From: Methyloglobulus sp.
GTDB taxonomy: Bacteria > Pseudomonadota > Gammaproteobacteria > Methylococcales > Methylomonadaceae
Direction of reading: 5' to 3'
DNA length: 8,124 bases
Assembly (NCBI GenBank): GCA_013140405.1
Contig: JABFSV010000235.1
Coordinates: 1 to 8,124, forward strand
Part shown: positions 1 to 8,124 of the stretch, piece after piece
How the letters are laid out: each line of letters begins with the position of its first letter
Numbering within the stretch: the stretch's first letter is position 1
Program-made: the position numbers and the translations under genes
The notes under the pieces: model-generated
Databases searched by the model: none
Seen by the model: only the letters and a program-made list of their open reading frames with translations
What the model was told of the DNA's origin: nothing

Positions 1-748
1 AATTTGAACTGGATTGCTCTGCAATCTCATTGAATGAGGTGTTTCTCAATTCAGCGATATGCTCTGCAACGTGGCGGACGTAGGTTGGGTAATTAGGTTT
101 GCCTCTGTATGGCGCAGGCGCTAAATAGGGTGAATCTGTTTCGATCAAAAAGCGATTGGCAGGTACTTTTTTTGCCACTTCTTTAATTTCTTTTGCACTG
201 TTGAATGTCACAATTCCGGAGAAAGAAATATAAAAATTCAAGTCCAATGCGCTTTTGGCAAAATCCCAATCTTCAGTAAAACAATGGATAATGCCGCCAA
301 CTTCAGAAGCATTTTCTTCCTGCAAAATCCGCAGTGTGTCATTTTTTGCCTCACGGGTATGAATAATTAGCGGTTTTTTTAGTATTTTTGCGGCAGCAAT
401 ATGTTTTCTAAACCGTTGTTGTTGCCAAGTTAAATCACCTTCGCTGCGAAAATAATCAAGGCCAGTCTCACCAATTCCGATCACCTTGTCAGGTTTCCCT
501 AAAGCGATGAGTTCATCGACAGTTGGGTCTTTACCATCTTGCACATTGGGGTGGACACCAACCGTTACCGATATTTGCGGGTAATCGGATACCAGCGACA
601 GCATGTCTGGATAGGATTCCAGGTCGATGGCTATTGTAAGTAAATGCTCAATTTGGCTAGCATCGACTGCCAGCATAAAGTTAGCGAAGTCATTCTGATA
701 AGGAGCCAGATCAATGCGATCCAGATGGCAATGAGAGTCGATCAGCAT
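1..748 (-). CDS. TatD/YcfH-family metal-dependent hydrolase (nuclease), 3' end missing
   Basis: 249 codons read from the ATG at 748 to the window edge without a stop; relative to YcfH-type proteins of about 265 residues, only some 10-15 C-terminal residues are missing. The TIM-barrel metal ligands are all visible: HCH at 6-8 (DSHCHLD), Glu94 in GETGLDY (93-99), His130 in IIHTRE, His155 in IIHCF, and Asp205 in ETDSPYL, followed by APAPYRGKPNYP. These proteins are cytoplasmic DNases or deoxyribonucleases; the exact substrate of this paralogue is not certain. It lies 46 bp after pilZ on the same strand. The leader is A-rich (a run of eight A) with no Shine-Dalgarno and no convincing promoter or terminator, so it is probably the next operon gene. 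Confidence 0.93.
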   Translation of the reverse strand, partial: MLIDSHCHLDRIDLAPYQNDFANFMLAVDASQIEHLLTIAIDLESYPDMLSLVSDYPQISVTVGVHPNVQDGKDPTVDELIALGKPDKVIGIGETGLDYFRSEGDLTWQQQRFRKHIAAAKILKKPLIIHTREAKNDTLRILQEENASEVGGIIHCFTEDWDFAKSALDLNFYISFSGIVTFNSAKEIKEVAKKVPANRFLIETDSPYLAPAPYRGKPNYPTYVRHVAEHIAELRNTSFNEIAEQSSSN

Positions 749-794
749 TACAAGTTTTTTTTGTTTAATTTAAGTCGCTTGAGTTTAATCGTCT

Positions 795-1145
795 TTACAT
801 CGTATGTGTTGAACGATCACCGCCTAAAGCACCCGCAAGATAAGTTTCTATCTTGTTGCGTGCCAAACCACCATCTTGATCGCTGAATTGGACTCCAATA
901 CCAGCGGTTCTATAACCCGATGAACCAACAGGTGTTTTCCAGATCACTTTTCCGGCAATCGGCAACCGTTCAGGTTCTTCCATCAGGTTTAACAACATAA
1001 ATATTTCCTGGCCCATTTGGTATTCACGATCCGTTGGAATAAATAATCCACCGTTAATGACAAACGGCATATAGGCTTGATATAAGGTATTTTTGTCTTT
1101 TATTGAAATCGACAAAATACCTTGCCGTGGCGCTGTTTCAGCCAT
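795..1145 (-). CDS. pilZ: type IV pilus biogenesis protein PilZ
   Basis: A 116-residue single-domain protein closely resembling Pseudomonas aeruginosa PilZ: GILSISIKDK (9-18), YMPFVINGGLFIPT (25-38), IFMLLNLMEEPE (48-59), AGKVIWKTP (64-72), GIGVQFSD (82-89) and the ending ARNKIETYLAGAL then STHTM. In the orthologous systems it is needed for type IV pilus assembly, acting in the cytoplasm with the PilB ATPase and FimX. The RxxxR motif for cyclic-di-GMP is absent from the N-terminus, and the (D/N)xSxxG motif is degenerate (NGGLF), so direct nucleotide binding is not expected; this is the founding but atypical branch of the PilZ family. The start is well supported: GGGAGA at 1159-1154 lies 8 nt before the ATG. 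Its position after holB matches P. aeruginosa. Confidence 0.95.
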   Translation of the reverse strand: MAETAPRQGILSISIKDKNTLYQAYMPFVINGGLFIPTDREYQMGQEIFMLLNLMEEPERLPIAGKVIWKTPVGSSGYRTAGIGVQFSDQDGGLARNKIETYLAGALGGDRSTHTM

Positions 1146-1147
1146 AA

Positions 1148-3750
<2,603 letters not shown>

Positions 3751-3761
<11 letters not shown>

Positions 3762-4584
3762 AAGAATGCGCCTTTTCTTTAAGTTGCGCTAACCAACCTT
3801 GTAGTTGGTTGCTCAACTTACCGACAGAAAAACTTACGCCCTCAATTTGCTTGACGGGCCAAATACCAATAATAGAATTGCAAACGAATACTTCATCTGC
3901 GCTAAGCAAATCTTCTTTGCCATATTCATGTTCGATTAATTTACATCCATGTTCAGGCAATAATTTCGCGATGATCCCGCGCATGACCCCTGCGACTCCA
4001 GTAGATTGGAGTGATGCAGTATAAATGATGTCGTCTTTCACATAGAAAAGGTTGGTCATAGTGCCTTCAATCACATGGTCGTTTATGTCCAGCATTATAC
4101 CTTCTTGCACAGTTGGATCGTCCCATTCAGCACGGGCCAATATCTGTTCCAGGCGATTGAGGTGCTTGATGCCTGCCAAGGCGGGATTTAAACCCAAGCG
4201 GGCGTTGCAGATGTGGGCAACAATACCCTGTTCTGAGTGAGCGTTGGGATATTCTGGAAAGGGATGCAGACTTATTACGCGGGTTGGATGGACGGTTTCG
4301 GGTTGGCGGTAACCTCGTCCTCCAGCACCTCGCGTAATAATTATTTTGAGAACGGCTTGCTTTGAATTCTTACAAACATAGTAAATTTCGTCTGTAATCT
4401 GTTGTATGTTAGGTCTTGGGATGTTTAGCCTTAAACAACCCGATCCCAACCGAACTAAATGTTGTTCCAGAAATACAGGTTGCCCATCTACGACTTCGAT
4501 GGTTTCAAATAAGCCGTCACCATACTGAAACCCTCGATCATTAACCGGGATGTGATTTGTCTCCACTCCATTAACCAGGATCAT
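3751..4584 (-). CDS. pabC: aminodeoxychorismate lyase
   Basis: A 277-residue class IV PLP enzyme that cleaves 4-amino-4-deoxychorismate to p-aminobenzoate and pyruvate for folate synthesis. The PLP lysine is Lys140 in LAGIKHLNRLEQ; RGAGGRGY (85-92) and EGTMTNLF (173-180) are also diagnostic, and NDRGFQYGDGLFET near residues 15-28 is the family N-terminal motif. The same fold includes branched-chain and D-amino acid aminotransferases, but the AGIKHLNRLEQ signature and the fabF-pabC-mltG order favour PabC. I chose the ATG at 4584 because MILVNG aligns with E. coli MFLING and places the PLP lysine at 140, as in that enzyme. A GTG at 4599 would add five residues; neither start has a good Shine-Dalgarno. 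The 3' end overlaps mltG by 11 bp. Confidence 0.93.
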
Positions 4585-4621
4585 TGCAGAGTCGATCACA
4601 TAACTGCGAGGGATTTAGACG

Positions 4622-5866
4622 TTATTCAAAGCGCTTAAACACCAAAGAACCGTTGGTTCCACCAAACCCAAAGGAATTGGACATCGCAATATCAATTTTC
4701 ATGTCCCTGGCGATGTTGGGAATAAAATCGAGGTCACACTGTGGGTCCTGGTTTTCTAAATTAATTGTGGCGGGGGCAATTTGGTTTTTAATGCTCAATG
4801 CTGTCAACACCGCCTCTATACCACCAGCTGCACCCAGCATGTGACCGAGCATGGATTTAGTTGAGCTGATTGCAACTTTGTAAGCATGATCGCCCAACGC
4901 GGTTTTCATGGCTTGAGTTTCACCGAGATCTCCGGCTGGAGTAGATGTGCCATGCGCGTTTATGTAATGGACGGCTTCTGGATTCAGTCCTGCATCACGT
5001 AACGCATTCCGCATACACCGAGCAGCGCCCTCCCCTCCTGGCGAAGGTGTAGTCATGTGATAAGCGTCGCCACTCATACCGTAACCGACGAGTTCAGCAT
5101 ATATCTTGGCACCCCGTGCTTTAGCATGTTCCAGTTCTTCAAGAACGACAACACCTGCACCGTCGCTGAGCACAAACCCATCTCGATCTTTGTCCCAAGG
5201 ACGACTAGCGGCTTGTGGGTCATTATTGCGGCGGGACAAGGCTTTAGCAGAAATGAATCCACCCATAGCTGTTGGTGATGAAGTGCAGCGTTCAGCGCCA
5301 CCTGCCACCATCACATCGGCATCGCCATATTTAATTAATCTGGCGGCATCACCGATATTGTGGGTTCCTGTAGTACAGGCGGTGACAATTGCAAAATTTG
5401 GCCCTTTCATTCCGTATTTGATCGACAGGTTACCGGAAATCATGTTAATGATATTGCCAGGAACAAAAAATGGCGATATGCGCCGTGGCCCGCCCTTTTC
5501 ATAGACAGCATAACATTCTTCTATACCAGTAACCCCACCGATACCAGCACCAATCGCAACGCCGATACGTTCTGCATTCGCTTCAGTAACTTCAATTCCA
5601 GAGTCATCAATCGCTTGGCATCCTGCGGCAAGCCCATAATGGATGAAACCATCCATACGTTGGGCATCTTTGGCTGGGATGTATTGGGTAATATCAAAGT
5701 TTCTTATTACACCGCCAAAAGTCGTCGCAAATGGTGATATATCGAAGGAATCTATGGCACTAATACCGCTGCGACCATTGATGATGCCCTCCCAAGTTTC
5801 TGATACCGTGTTAGCAAGGGGTGTTATAGCACCTAATCCGGTTATGACGACTCGACGACCGCTCAA
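4622..5866 (-). CDS. fabF: 3-oxoacyl-ACP synthase II (KAS II)
   Basis: A 414-residue thiolase-fold condensing enzyme that elongates acyl-ACP with malonyl-ACP. The Cys-His-His catalytic set is Cys164 in TACTTGTHN, His305 in NAHGTSTPAGD and His342 in SSTKSMLGHMLGAAG, with Lys337 in the same motif; the C-terminal NSFGFGGTNGSL loop is at 397-408. The overall match is to FabF rather than FabB, and fabF after acpP is the usual order. I chose the TTG at 5866, read as MSGRRVVITGLG, because it aligns with the E. coli start (MSKRRVVVTGLG) and gives the family length of 413-414. The frame stays open upstream to a GTG at 5944, but that would add 26 unmatched residues encoded across the acpP-fabF stem-loop. 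The ribosome-binding site before TTG is weak (CGGA, 8-nt spacer). Confidence 0.95.
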   Translation of the reverse strand: MSGRRVVITGLGAITPLANTVSETWEGIINGRSGISAIDSFDISPFATTFGGVIRNFDITQYIPAKDAQRMDGFIHYGLAAGCQAIDDSGIEVTEANAERIGVAIGAGIGGVTGIEECYAVYEKGGPRRISPFFVPGNIINMISGNLSIKYGMKGPNFAIVTACTTGTHNIGDAARLIKYGDADVMVAGGAERCTSSPTAMGGFISAKALSRRNNDPQAASRPWDKDRDGFVLSDGAGVVVLEELEHAKARGAKIYAELVGYGMSGDAYHMTTPSPGGEGAARCMRNALRDAGLNPEAVHYINAHGTSTPAGDLGETQAMKTALGDHAYKVAISSTKSMLGHMLGAAGGIEAVLTALSIKNQIAPATINLENQDPQCDLDFIPNIARDMKIDIAMSNSFGFGGTNGSLVFKRFE

Positions 5867-5916
5867 TTTGTTAGTCCGTATTGTGGTTAAGATGGGGTTA
5901 AAGAGGTGGTAAAGAT

Positions 5917-5945
5917 AGTGGATGAACGGTGAACGTTCATCCACT
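5917..5945 (-). other. perfect 12-bp inverted repeat between acpP and fabF
   Basis: On the minus strand AGTGGATGAACG (5945-5934), loop TTCAC (5933-5929) and CGTTCATCCACT (5928-5917) form a stem with no mismatches. It starts 11 nt after the acpP stop codon. The sequence after it, ATCTTTACCACC, is pyrimidine-rich but lacks a run of T, so it is not a textbook intrinsic terminator. More likely roles are a partial attenuator or a 3' stabiliser and processing site that raises acpP mRNA relative to the downstream genes. A DNA operator is a less likely alternative. Confidence 0.65.
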
Positions 5946-5956
5946 GAAAATCGGGT

Positions 5957-6187
5957 TTAGGCGTTTTTTGTTACGTAATCAATAGCTTGCTGAACAGTAG
6001 TGATTTTTTCAGCTTCATCATCTGGAATTTCGCATTCAAATTCTTCTTCAAGCGCCATGACGAGTTCAACTGTATCCAGAGAATCAGCGCCCAGATCGTC
6101 AACGAATGAAGCATCGTTAGCGATATCTTCCTTAACACCCAATTGCTCTGCAACAATCTTTTTAACTCGTTCTTCAACATTACTCAT
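5957..6187 (-). CDS. acpP: acyl carrier protein
   Basis: A 76-residue, very acidic four-helix carrier protein that holds growing acyl chains as thioesters on a 4'-phosphopantetheine arm. It serves the Fab enzymes and, from general knowledge, also phospholipid, lipid A and lipoate synthesis. The prosthetic group attaches at Ser36 in the [20 protein letters not shown] block (residues 31-50), which is nearly identical to the E. coli protein; the start [19 protein letters not shown] also matches. The ATG at 6187 is chosen over the in-frame ATG at 6208 because of the family N-terminus and the GAGGA ribosome-binding site. It is the only gene here with intergenic space on both sides: a promoter before it and a strong stem-loop after it, both consistent with higher expression than its neighbours. 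Confidence 0.98.
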   Translation of the reverse strand: MSNVEERVKKIVAEQLGVKEDIANDASFVDDLGADSLDTVELVMALEEEFECEIPDDEAEKITTVQQAIDYVTKNA

Positions 6188-6194
6188 AATTATA

Positions 6195-6199
6195 TCCTC
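6195..6199 (-). promoter_or_regulatory. Shine-Dalgarno that decides the acpP start
   Basis: GAGGA on the minus strand lies 7 nt before the ATG at 6187. It settles the start: the in-frame ATG at 6208, seven codons further upstream, would put this ribosome-binding site inside the coding region and add residues absent from AcpP proteins. It is one of the three clearest Shine-Dalgarno sites in the window, along with those of fabG and pilZ. Confidence 0.75.
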
Positions 6200-6270
6200 A
6201 ATCAACACAGTTTGTTTTTTATAGTCAGTAGCTTACACTGCGGTGTTATTAGTTTTACTGGAAATCCCGT

Positions 6271-6287
6271 GTCCGGCAACTCCAGAC
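6271..6287 (-). other. stem-loop near the predicted 5' end of the acpP leader
   Basis: On the minus strand GTCTGG and CCGGAC flank the 5-nt loop AGTTG, giving six pairs including one G-U wobble. Two further C-G pairs can form outside it if AC is bulged out. With transcription predicted to start near 6290, the hairpin would sit almost at the mRNA 5' end, a position that often protects a transcript from decay. The remainder of the leader down to 6188 is A/T-rich and shows no riboswitch or leader peptide that I can recognise. Confidence 0.35.
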
Positions 6288-6296
6288 GGCGGGGGA

Positions 6297-6326
6297 ATTA
6301 TACTTGATATTGCAAAAAACTCACAA
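6297..6326 (-). promoter_or_regulatory. candidate sigma70-type promoter for acpP
   Basis: In the 141-bp fabG-acpP gap, reading on the minus strand, TTGTGA (6326-6321) is followed after 18 bp by a perfect TATAAT (6302-6297). The -35 matches the consensus TTGACA at 4 of 6 positions. The expected start of transcription is near 6290, giving a leader of roughly 100 nt before the acpP ATG. Immediately after the -10 comes TCCCCCGCCG, a GC-rich discriminator, which in enterobacteria is typical of promoters repressed by ppGpp/DksA; applying that here is inference. The element begins only 2 nt after the fabG stop codon, so it would add acpP transcripts on top of read-through from upstream. Confidence 0.6.
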
Positions 6327-6328
6327 CA

Positions 6329-7057
6329 TTACGGCATGAACATGCCGCCATTGACGTGTAGTGTTTCTCCTGTGATGTAAGCCGCCCCTTCTGATGCCAA
6401 AAACGCGACGGCATGGGCGATTTCGGCGGTAGAGCCTAGCCTTCCTAAGGGAATACCTGCCAATAAGGTGTTTTTTATGTCTTCGCCCAATTCCTTAGTC
6501 ATATCCGTATCAATAAACCCAGGCGCTACGGTATTGATGGTGATGTTTCGTGAACCAACTTCCTTTGCCATAGATTTGGCAAAACCAATCATGCCTGCTT
6601 TGGCTGCGGCATAGTTGGCTTGCCCAGCATTGCCCGTCGCACCGACCACGGATGAAATATTGATGATTCGCCCAGTTTTAGCTTTCATCATGCCGCGCAA
6701 AACAGCTTTACTCATACGAAATACAGACGTTAAATTGGTGTTGATGATGTCATTCCACTCATCATCCTTCATCCGCATCAACAAGTTATCTTTAGTAACG
6801 CCGGCATTGTTGACGAGTACCGTAGGCGCTCCAAAACTGTCGTTGACTGTTTTGATGGTTGCTTCAATTGAATCGGGATCTGCGACATTCAGTTTCAAGC
6901 CTTTGCCGTTATCAGACAAATAGGCCGAAATTGCTTCCGCCCCGCTGTCTGTGGTTGCCGTGCCCACCACAAAAAAGCCGTCCTCGGCCAATTTTTCAGC
7001 AATTGCCTTGCCTATGCCTCGGCTGGCACCTGTTACCAAAGCGACTGGTTTAGTCAT
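6329..7057 (-). CDS. fabG: 3-oxoacyl-ACP reductase (NADPH-dependent)
   Basis: A 242-residue short-chain dehydrogenase/reductase that reduces 3-oxoacyl-ACP to 3-hydroxyacyl-ACP in fatty acid elongation. The Rossmann cofactor motif TGASRGIG is at residues 9-16 and NNAG at 83-86. The catalytic tetrad reads Asn108, Ser136, Tyr149 and Lys153 (ISSVVG then YAAAK). GQANYAAAKAG is typical of genuine FabG rather than a generic SDR, and so is the position between fabD and acpP. Length matches the family (about 244). The ATG at 7057 lies inside the end of fabD (8-bp overlap) and has a good Shine-Dalgarno, GGAG at 7068-7065 with a 7-nt spacer. It ends in HVNGGMFMP, a usual FabG C-terminus. Confidence 0.97.
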   Translation of the reverse strand: MTKPVALVTGASRGIGKAIAEKLAEDGFFVVGTATTDSGAEAISAYLSDNGKGLKLNVADPDSIEATIKTVNDSFGAPTVLVNNAGVTKDNLLMRMKDDEWNDIINTNLTSVFRMSKAVLRGMMKAKTGRIINISSVVGATGNAGQANYAAAKAGMIGFAKSMAKEVGSRNITINTVAPGFIDTDMTKELGEDIKNTLLAGIPLGRLGSTAEIAHAVAFLASEGAAYITGETLHVNGGMFMP

Positions 7058-8000
7058 TGAGTTTCTCCAATACTTTATTCAATGTCTCGGGATCGTAAAT
7101 TGCCAAATGTTCAGCATCTTTAGCTATACGTTTATCTACCCCGGTCAATACTTTGCCTGGGCCGCACTCGATGAAACGGGTTACGCCTTTGTTGTGCATT
7201 AGCGCAATGCTTTCCACCCAACGCACGGGCTTATAAAGCTGTTCCTTAAGAGTATTGCGAATCACCTCCGGTGCGGTATGTGATTCCACATCCACATTGT
7301 GGATCGTATGTATTTTGGGTGTGGCTAGGGCAATGTCTTGCATGAATTCATCAAGCCTATCCGCCGCCGATTGCATCAATGCACAGTGGGAAGGGACGCT
7401 CACAGGTAATAATATCGCCCGTTTAGCACCCGCTTTTTTGGCTGCCGCAGCCGCCCGTTCGACAGCAGCCTTATGTCCGGCAATGACCACTTGGCCTGGG
7501 GAGTTAAAGTTAACGGCTGAGACGATTTCTGTTCCAGCAACGCTGGCGCAAATCTCAATGACTTGATTGTCGTCCAATCCTAAAATAGCTGCCATAGCAC
7601 CCACGCCAGATGGTACTGCTTCCTGCATAAAGCGCGCCCTTGCTTCAACCAGTTTAACGGCATCTTCAAAGAACAAAGCTCCTGAGCATACCAAGGCAGT
7701 ATATTCGCCTAAGCTATGCCCGGCCATCCATGCAGGACGTATAGCACTGTGTTTGCACCAGATTTCCCACACTGCAACACCCGCAGCCAGCATAACCGGT
7801 TGCGTATTTTGGGTTTGGTTAAGCTCTTCTTCTGGGCCGCTTGTGACAAGCGCCCAAAGATCACGTCCCAACACAAACGAAGCCTTATCGAAAGTTTGTT
7901 TGACTTCTGGATAGTCTGCTGCCAATTGGGTCAGCATTCCGACGGATTGAGAACCTTGTCCGGGGAATACAAATGCTAGCTTTTTTTGTTGTTCACTCAT
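7050..8000 (-). CDS. fabD: malonyl-CoA:ACP transacylase
   Basis: A 316-residue protein that moves the malonyl group from malonyl-CoA to acyl carrier protein, supplying the extender unit for every elongation round. Visible motifs are FPGQGSQ at residues 12-18 (oxyanion hole), the nucleophile elbow GHSLGEY at 94-100 with catalytic Ser96, Arg121 in EARARFMQEAVP (binds the malonyl carboxylate) and His205 in SVPSHC. These correspond to Ser92, Arg117 and His201 of the E. coli enzyme with a constant offset of four, so no core insertion or deletion separates them. Length is close to the usual 305-315. The ATG at 8000 lies 16 bp after fabH; no strong Shine-Dalgarno is seen before it, so translation may be coupled to fabH. 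The 3' end overlaps fabG by 8 bp. Confidence 0.97.
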   Translation of the reverse strand: MSEQQKKLAFVFPGQGSQSVGMLTQLAADYPEVKQTFDKASFVLGRDLWALVTSGPEEELNQTQNTQPVMLAAGVAVWEIWCKHSAIRPAWMAGHSLGEYTALVCSGALFFEDAVKLVEARARFMQEAVPSGVGAMAAILGLDDNQVIEICASVAGTEIVSAVNFNSPGQVVIAGHKAAVERAAAAAKKAGAKRAILLPVSVPSHCALMQSAADRLDEFMQDIALATPKIHTIHNVDVESHTAPEVIRNTLKEQLYKPVRWVESIALMHNKGVTRFIECGPGKVLTGVDKRIAKDAEHLAIYDPETLNKVLEKLND

Positions 8001-8016
8001 GCGTAAATAGTGCCGA

Positions 8017-8124
8017 TTAGTATTTGATTAGCGCAGAACCCCAAGTGAATCCAGCGCCAAATGCTTCCAGTAAGACTGTTTGTCCGCGTTGGATACGCCC
8101 ATCACTGACACCTTGATGCAAGGC
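8017..8124 (-). CDS. fabH: 3-oxoacyl-ACP synthase III (KAS III), C-terminal fragment
   Basis: Only the last 35 codons and the TAA stop are inside the window; the gene continues beyond position 8124. The visible residues include [18 protein letters not shown] at the very C-terminus. This is the characteristic FabH ending, in which the glycine-rich [10 protein letters not shown] stretch forms part of the thiolase-fold core. FabH condenses acetyl-CoA with malonyl-ACP to start type II fatty acid synthesis in the cytoplasm. The catalytic Cys, His and Asn lie outside the window, so activity cannot be judged. The stop is 16 bp from the fabD start codon and the strand is the same, which supports co-transcription. 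The family is clear from the ending and from its place directly before fabD. Confidence 0.93.
   Translation of the reverse strand, partial: ALHQGVSDGRIQRGQTVLLEAFGAGFTWGSALIKY

Noticed and set aside
755..762. Run of eight T before tatD, considered as a terminator
   Set aside because: It is a T-run only on the plus strand. For the minus-strand operon it reads as A, and no stable stem lies next to it.
749..830. Possible separate promoter for tatD at the pilZ end
   Set aside because: The best pair, TTCAAC with 17 bp to GATTAA, matches the -10 consensus at only half of its positions; nothing better was found in the 46-bp gap.
6189..6194. Second perfect TATAAT just before the acpP ATG
   Set aside because: It overlaps the spacer between the Shine-Dalgarno and the start codon, has no -35 at a proper distance, and would start transcription inside the gene.
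5957..6208. Longer acpP form starting at the ATG at 6208
   Set aside because: It adds seven residues not found in AcpP proteins and would bury the GAGGA ribosome-binding site that precedes the ATG at 6187.

Overview
This window is a stretch of ordinary chromosomal core genes. Every supported gene lies on the minus strand. In transcription order, from high to low coordinates, they are fabH (3' end only), fabD, fabG, acpP, fabF, pabC, mltG, tmk, holB, pilZ and tatD (missing only its last codons). The gene order and the protein sequences, especially the Pseudomonas-type PilZ directly after holB, point to a gammaproteobacterium. The moderate, slightly AT-leaning base composition and fabH lying directly upstream of fabD would suit a methanotroph-like (Methylococcales) or related lineage. 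That placement is inference from memory and is of low certainty.

Region by region: positions 8124-5957 hold the type II fatty acid synthesis block (FabH initiation condensing enzyme, FabD malonyl transacylase, FabG ketoacyl-ACP reductase, acyl carrier protein), and positions 5866-4622 hold the elongation condensing enzyme FabF. Positions 4584-3751 encode aminodeoxychorismate lyase for folate. Positions 3761-2766 encode the membrane-anchored murein transglycosylase MltG. Positions 2769-1148 encode thymidylate kinase and the DNA polymerase III delta-prime subunit. Positions 1145-795 encode the type IV pilus protein PilZ, and positions 748-1 encode a TatD-family metal-dependent nuclease.

The genes are tightly packed: fabH-16 bp-fabD, fabD/fabG overlap 8 bp, fabG-141 bp-acpP, acpP-90 bp-fabF, fabF-37 bp-pabC, pabC/mltG overlap 11 bp, mltG/tmk and tmk/holB overlap 4 bp each (ATGA), holB-2 bp-pilZ, pilZ-46 bp-tatD. 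This looks like one long operon joining membrane lipid synthesis, folate/dTTP supply, DNA replication and cell wall growth. The only two sizeable gaps flank acpP. The upstream gap carries a good sigma70-type promoter with a perfect -10 box and a GC-rich discriminator. The downstream gap carries a perfect 12-bp stem-loop. Together they offer a plausible way to make much more acyl carrier protein than its neighbours.

I found no mobile element, CRISPR array, tRNA, rRNA, toxin-antitoxin pair or undescribed system. The items worth a second look are regulatory: the acpP flanking elements, two unusual start-codon situations (fabF, pabC), and two A9 tracts in holB.
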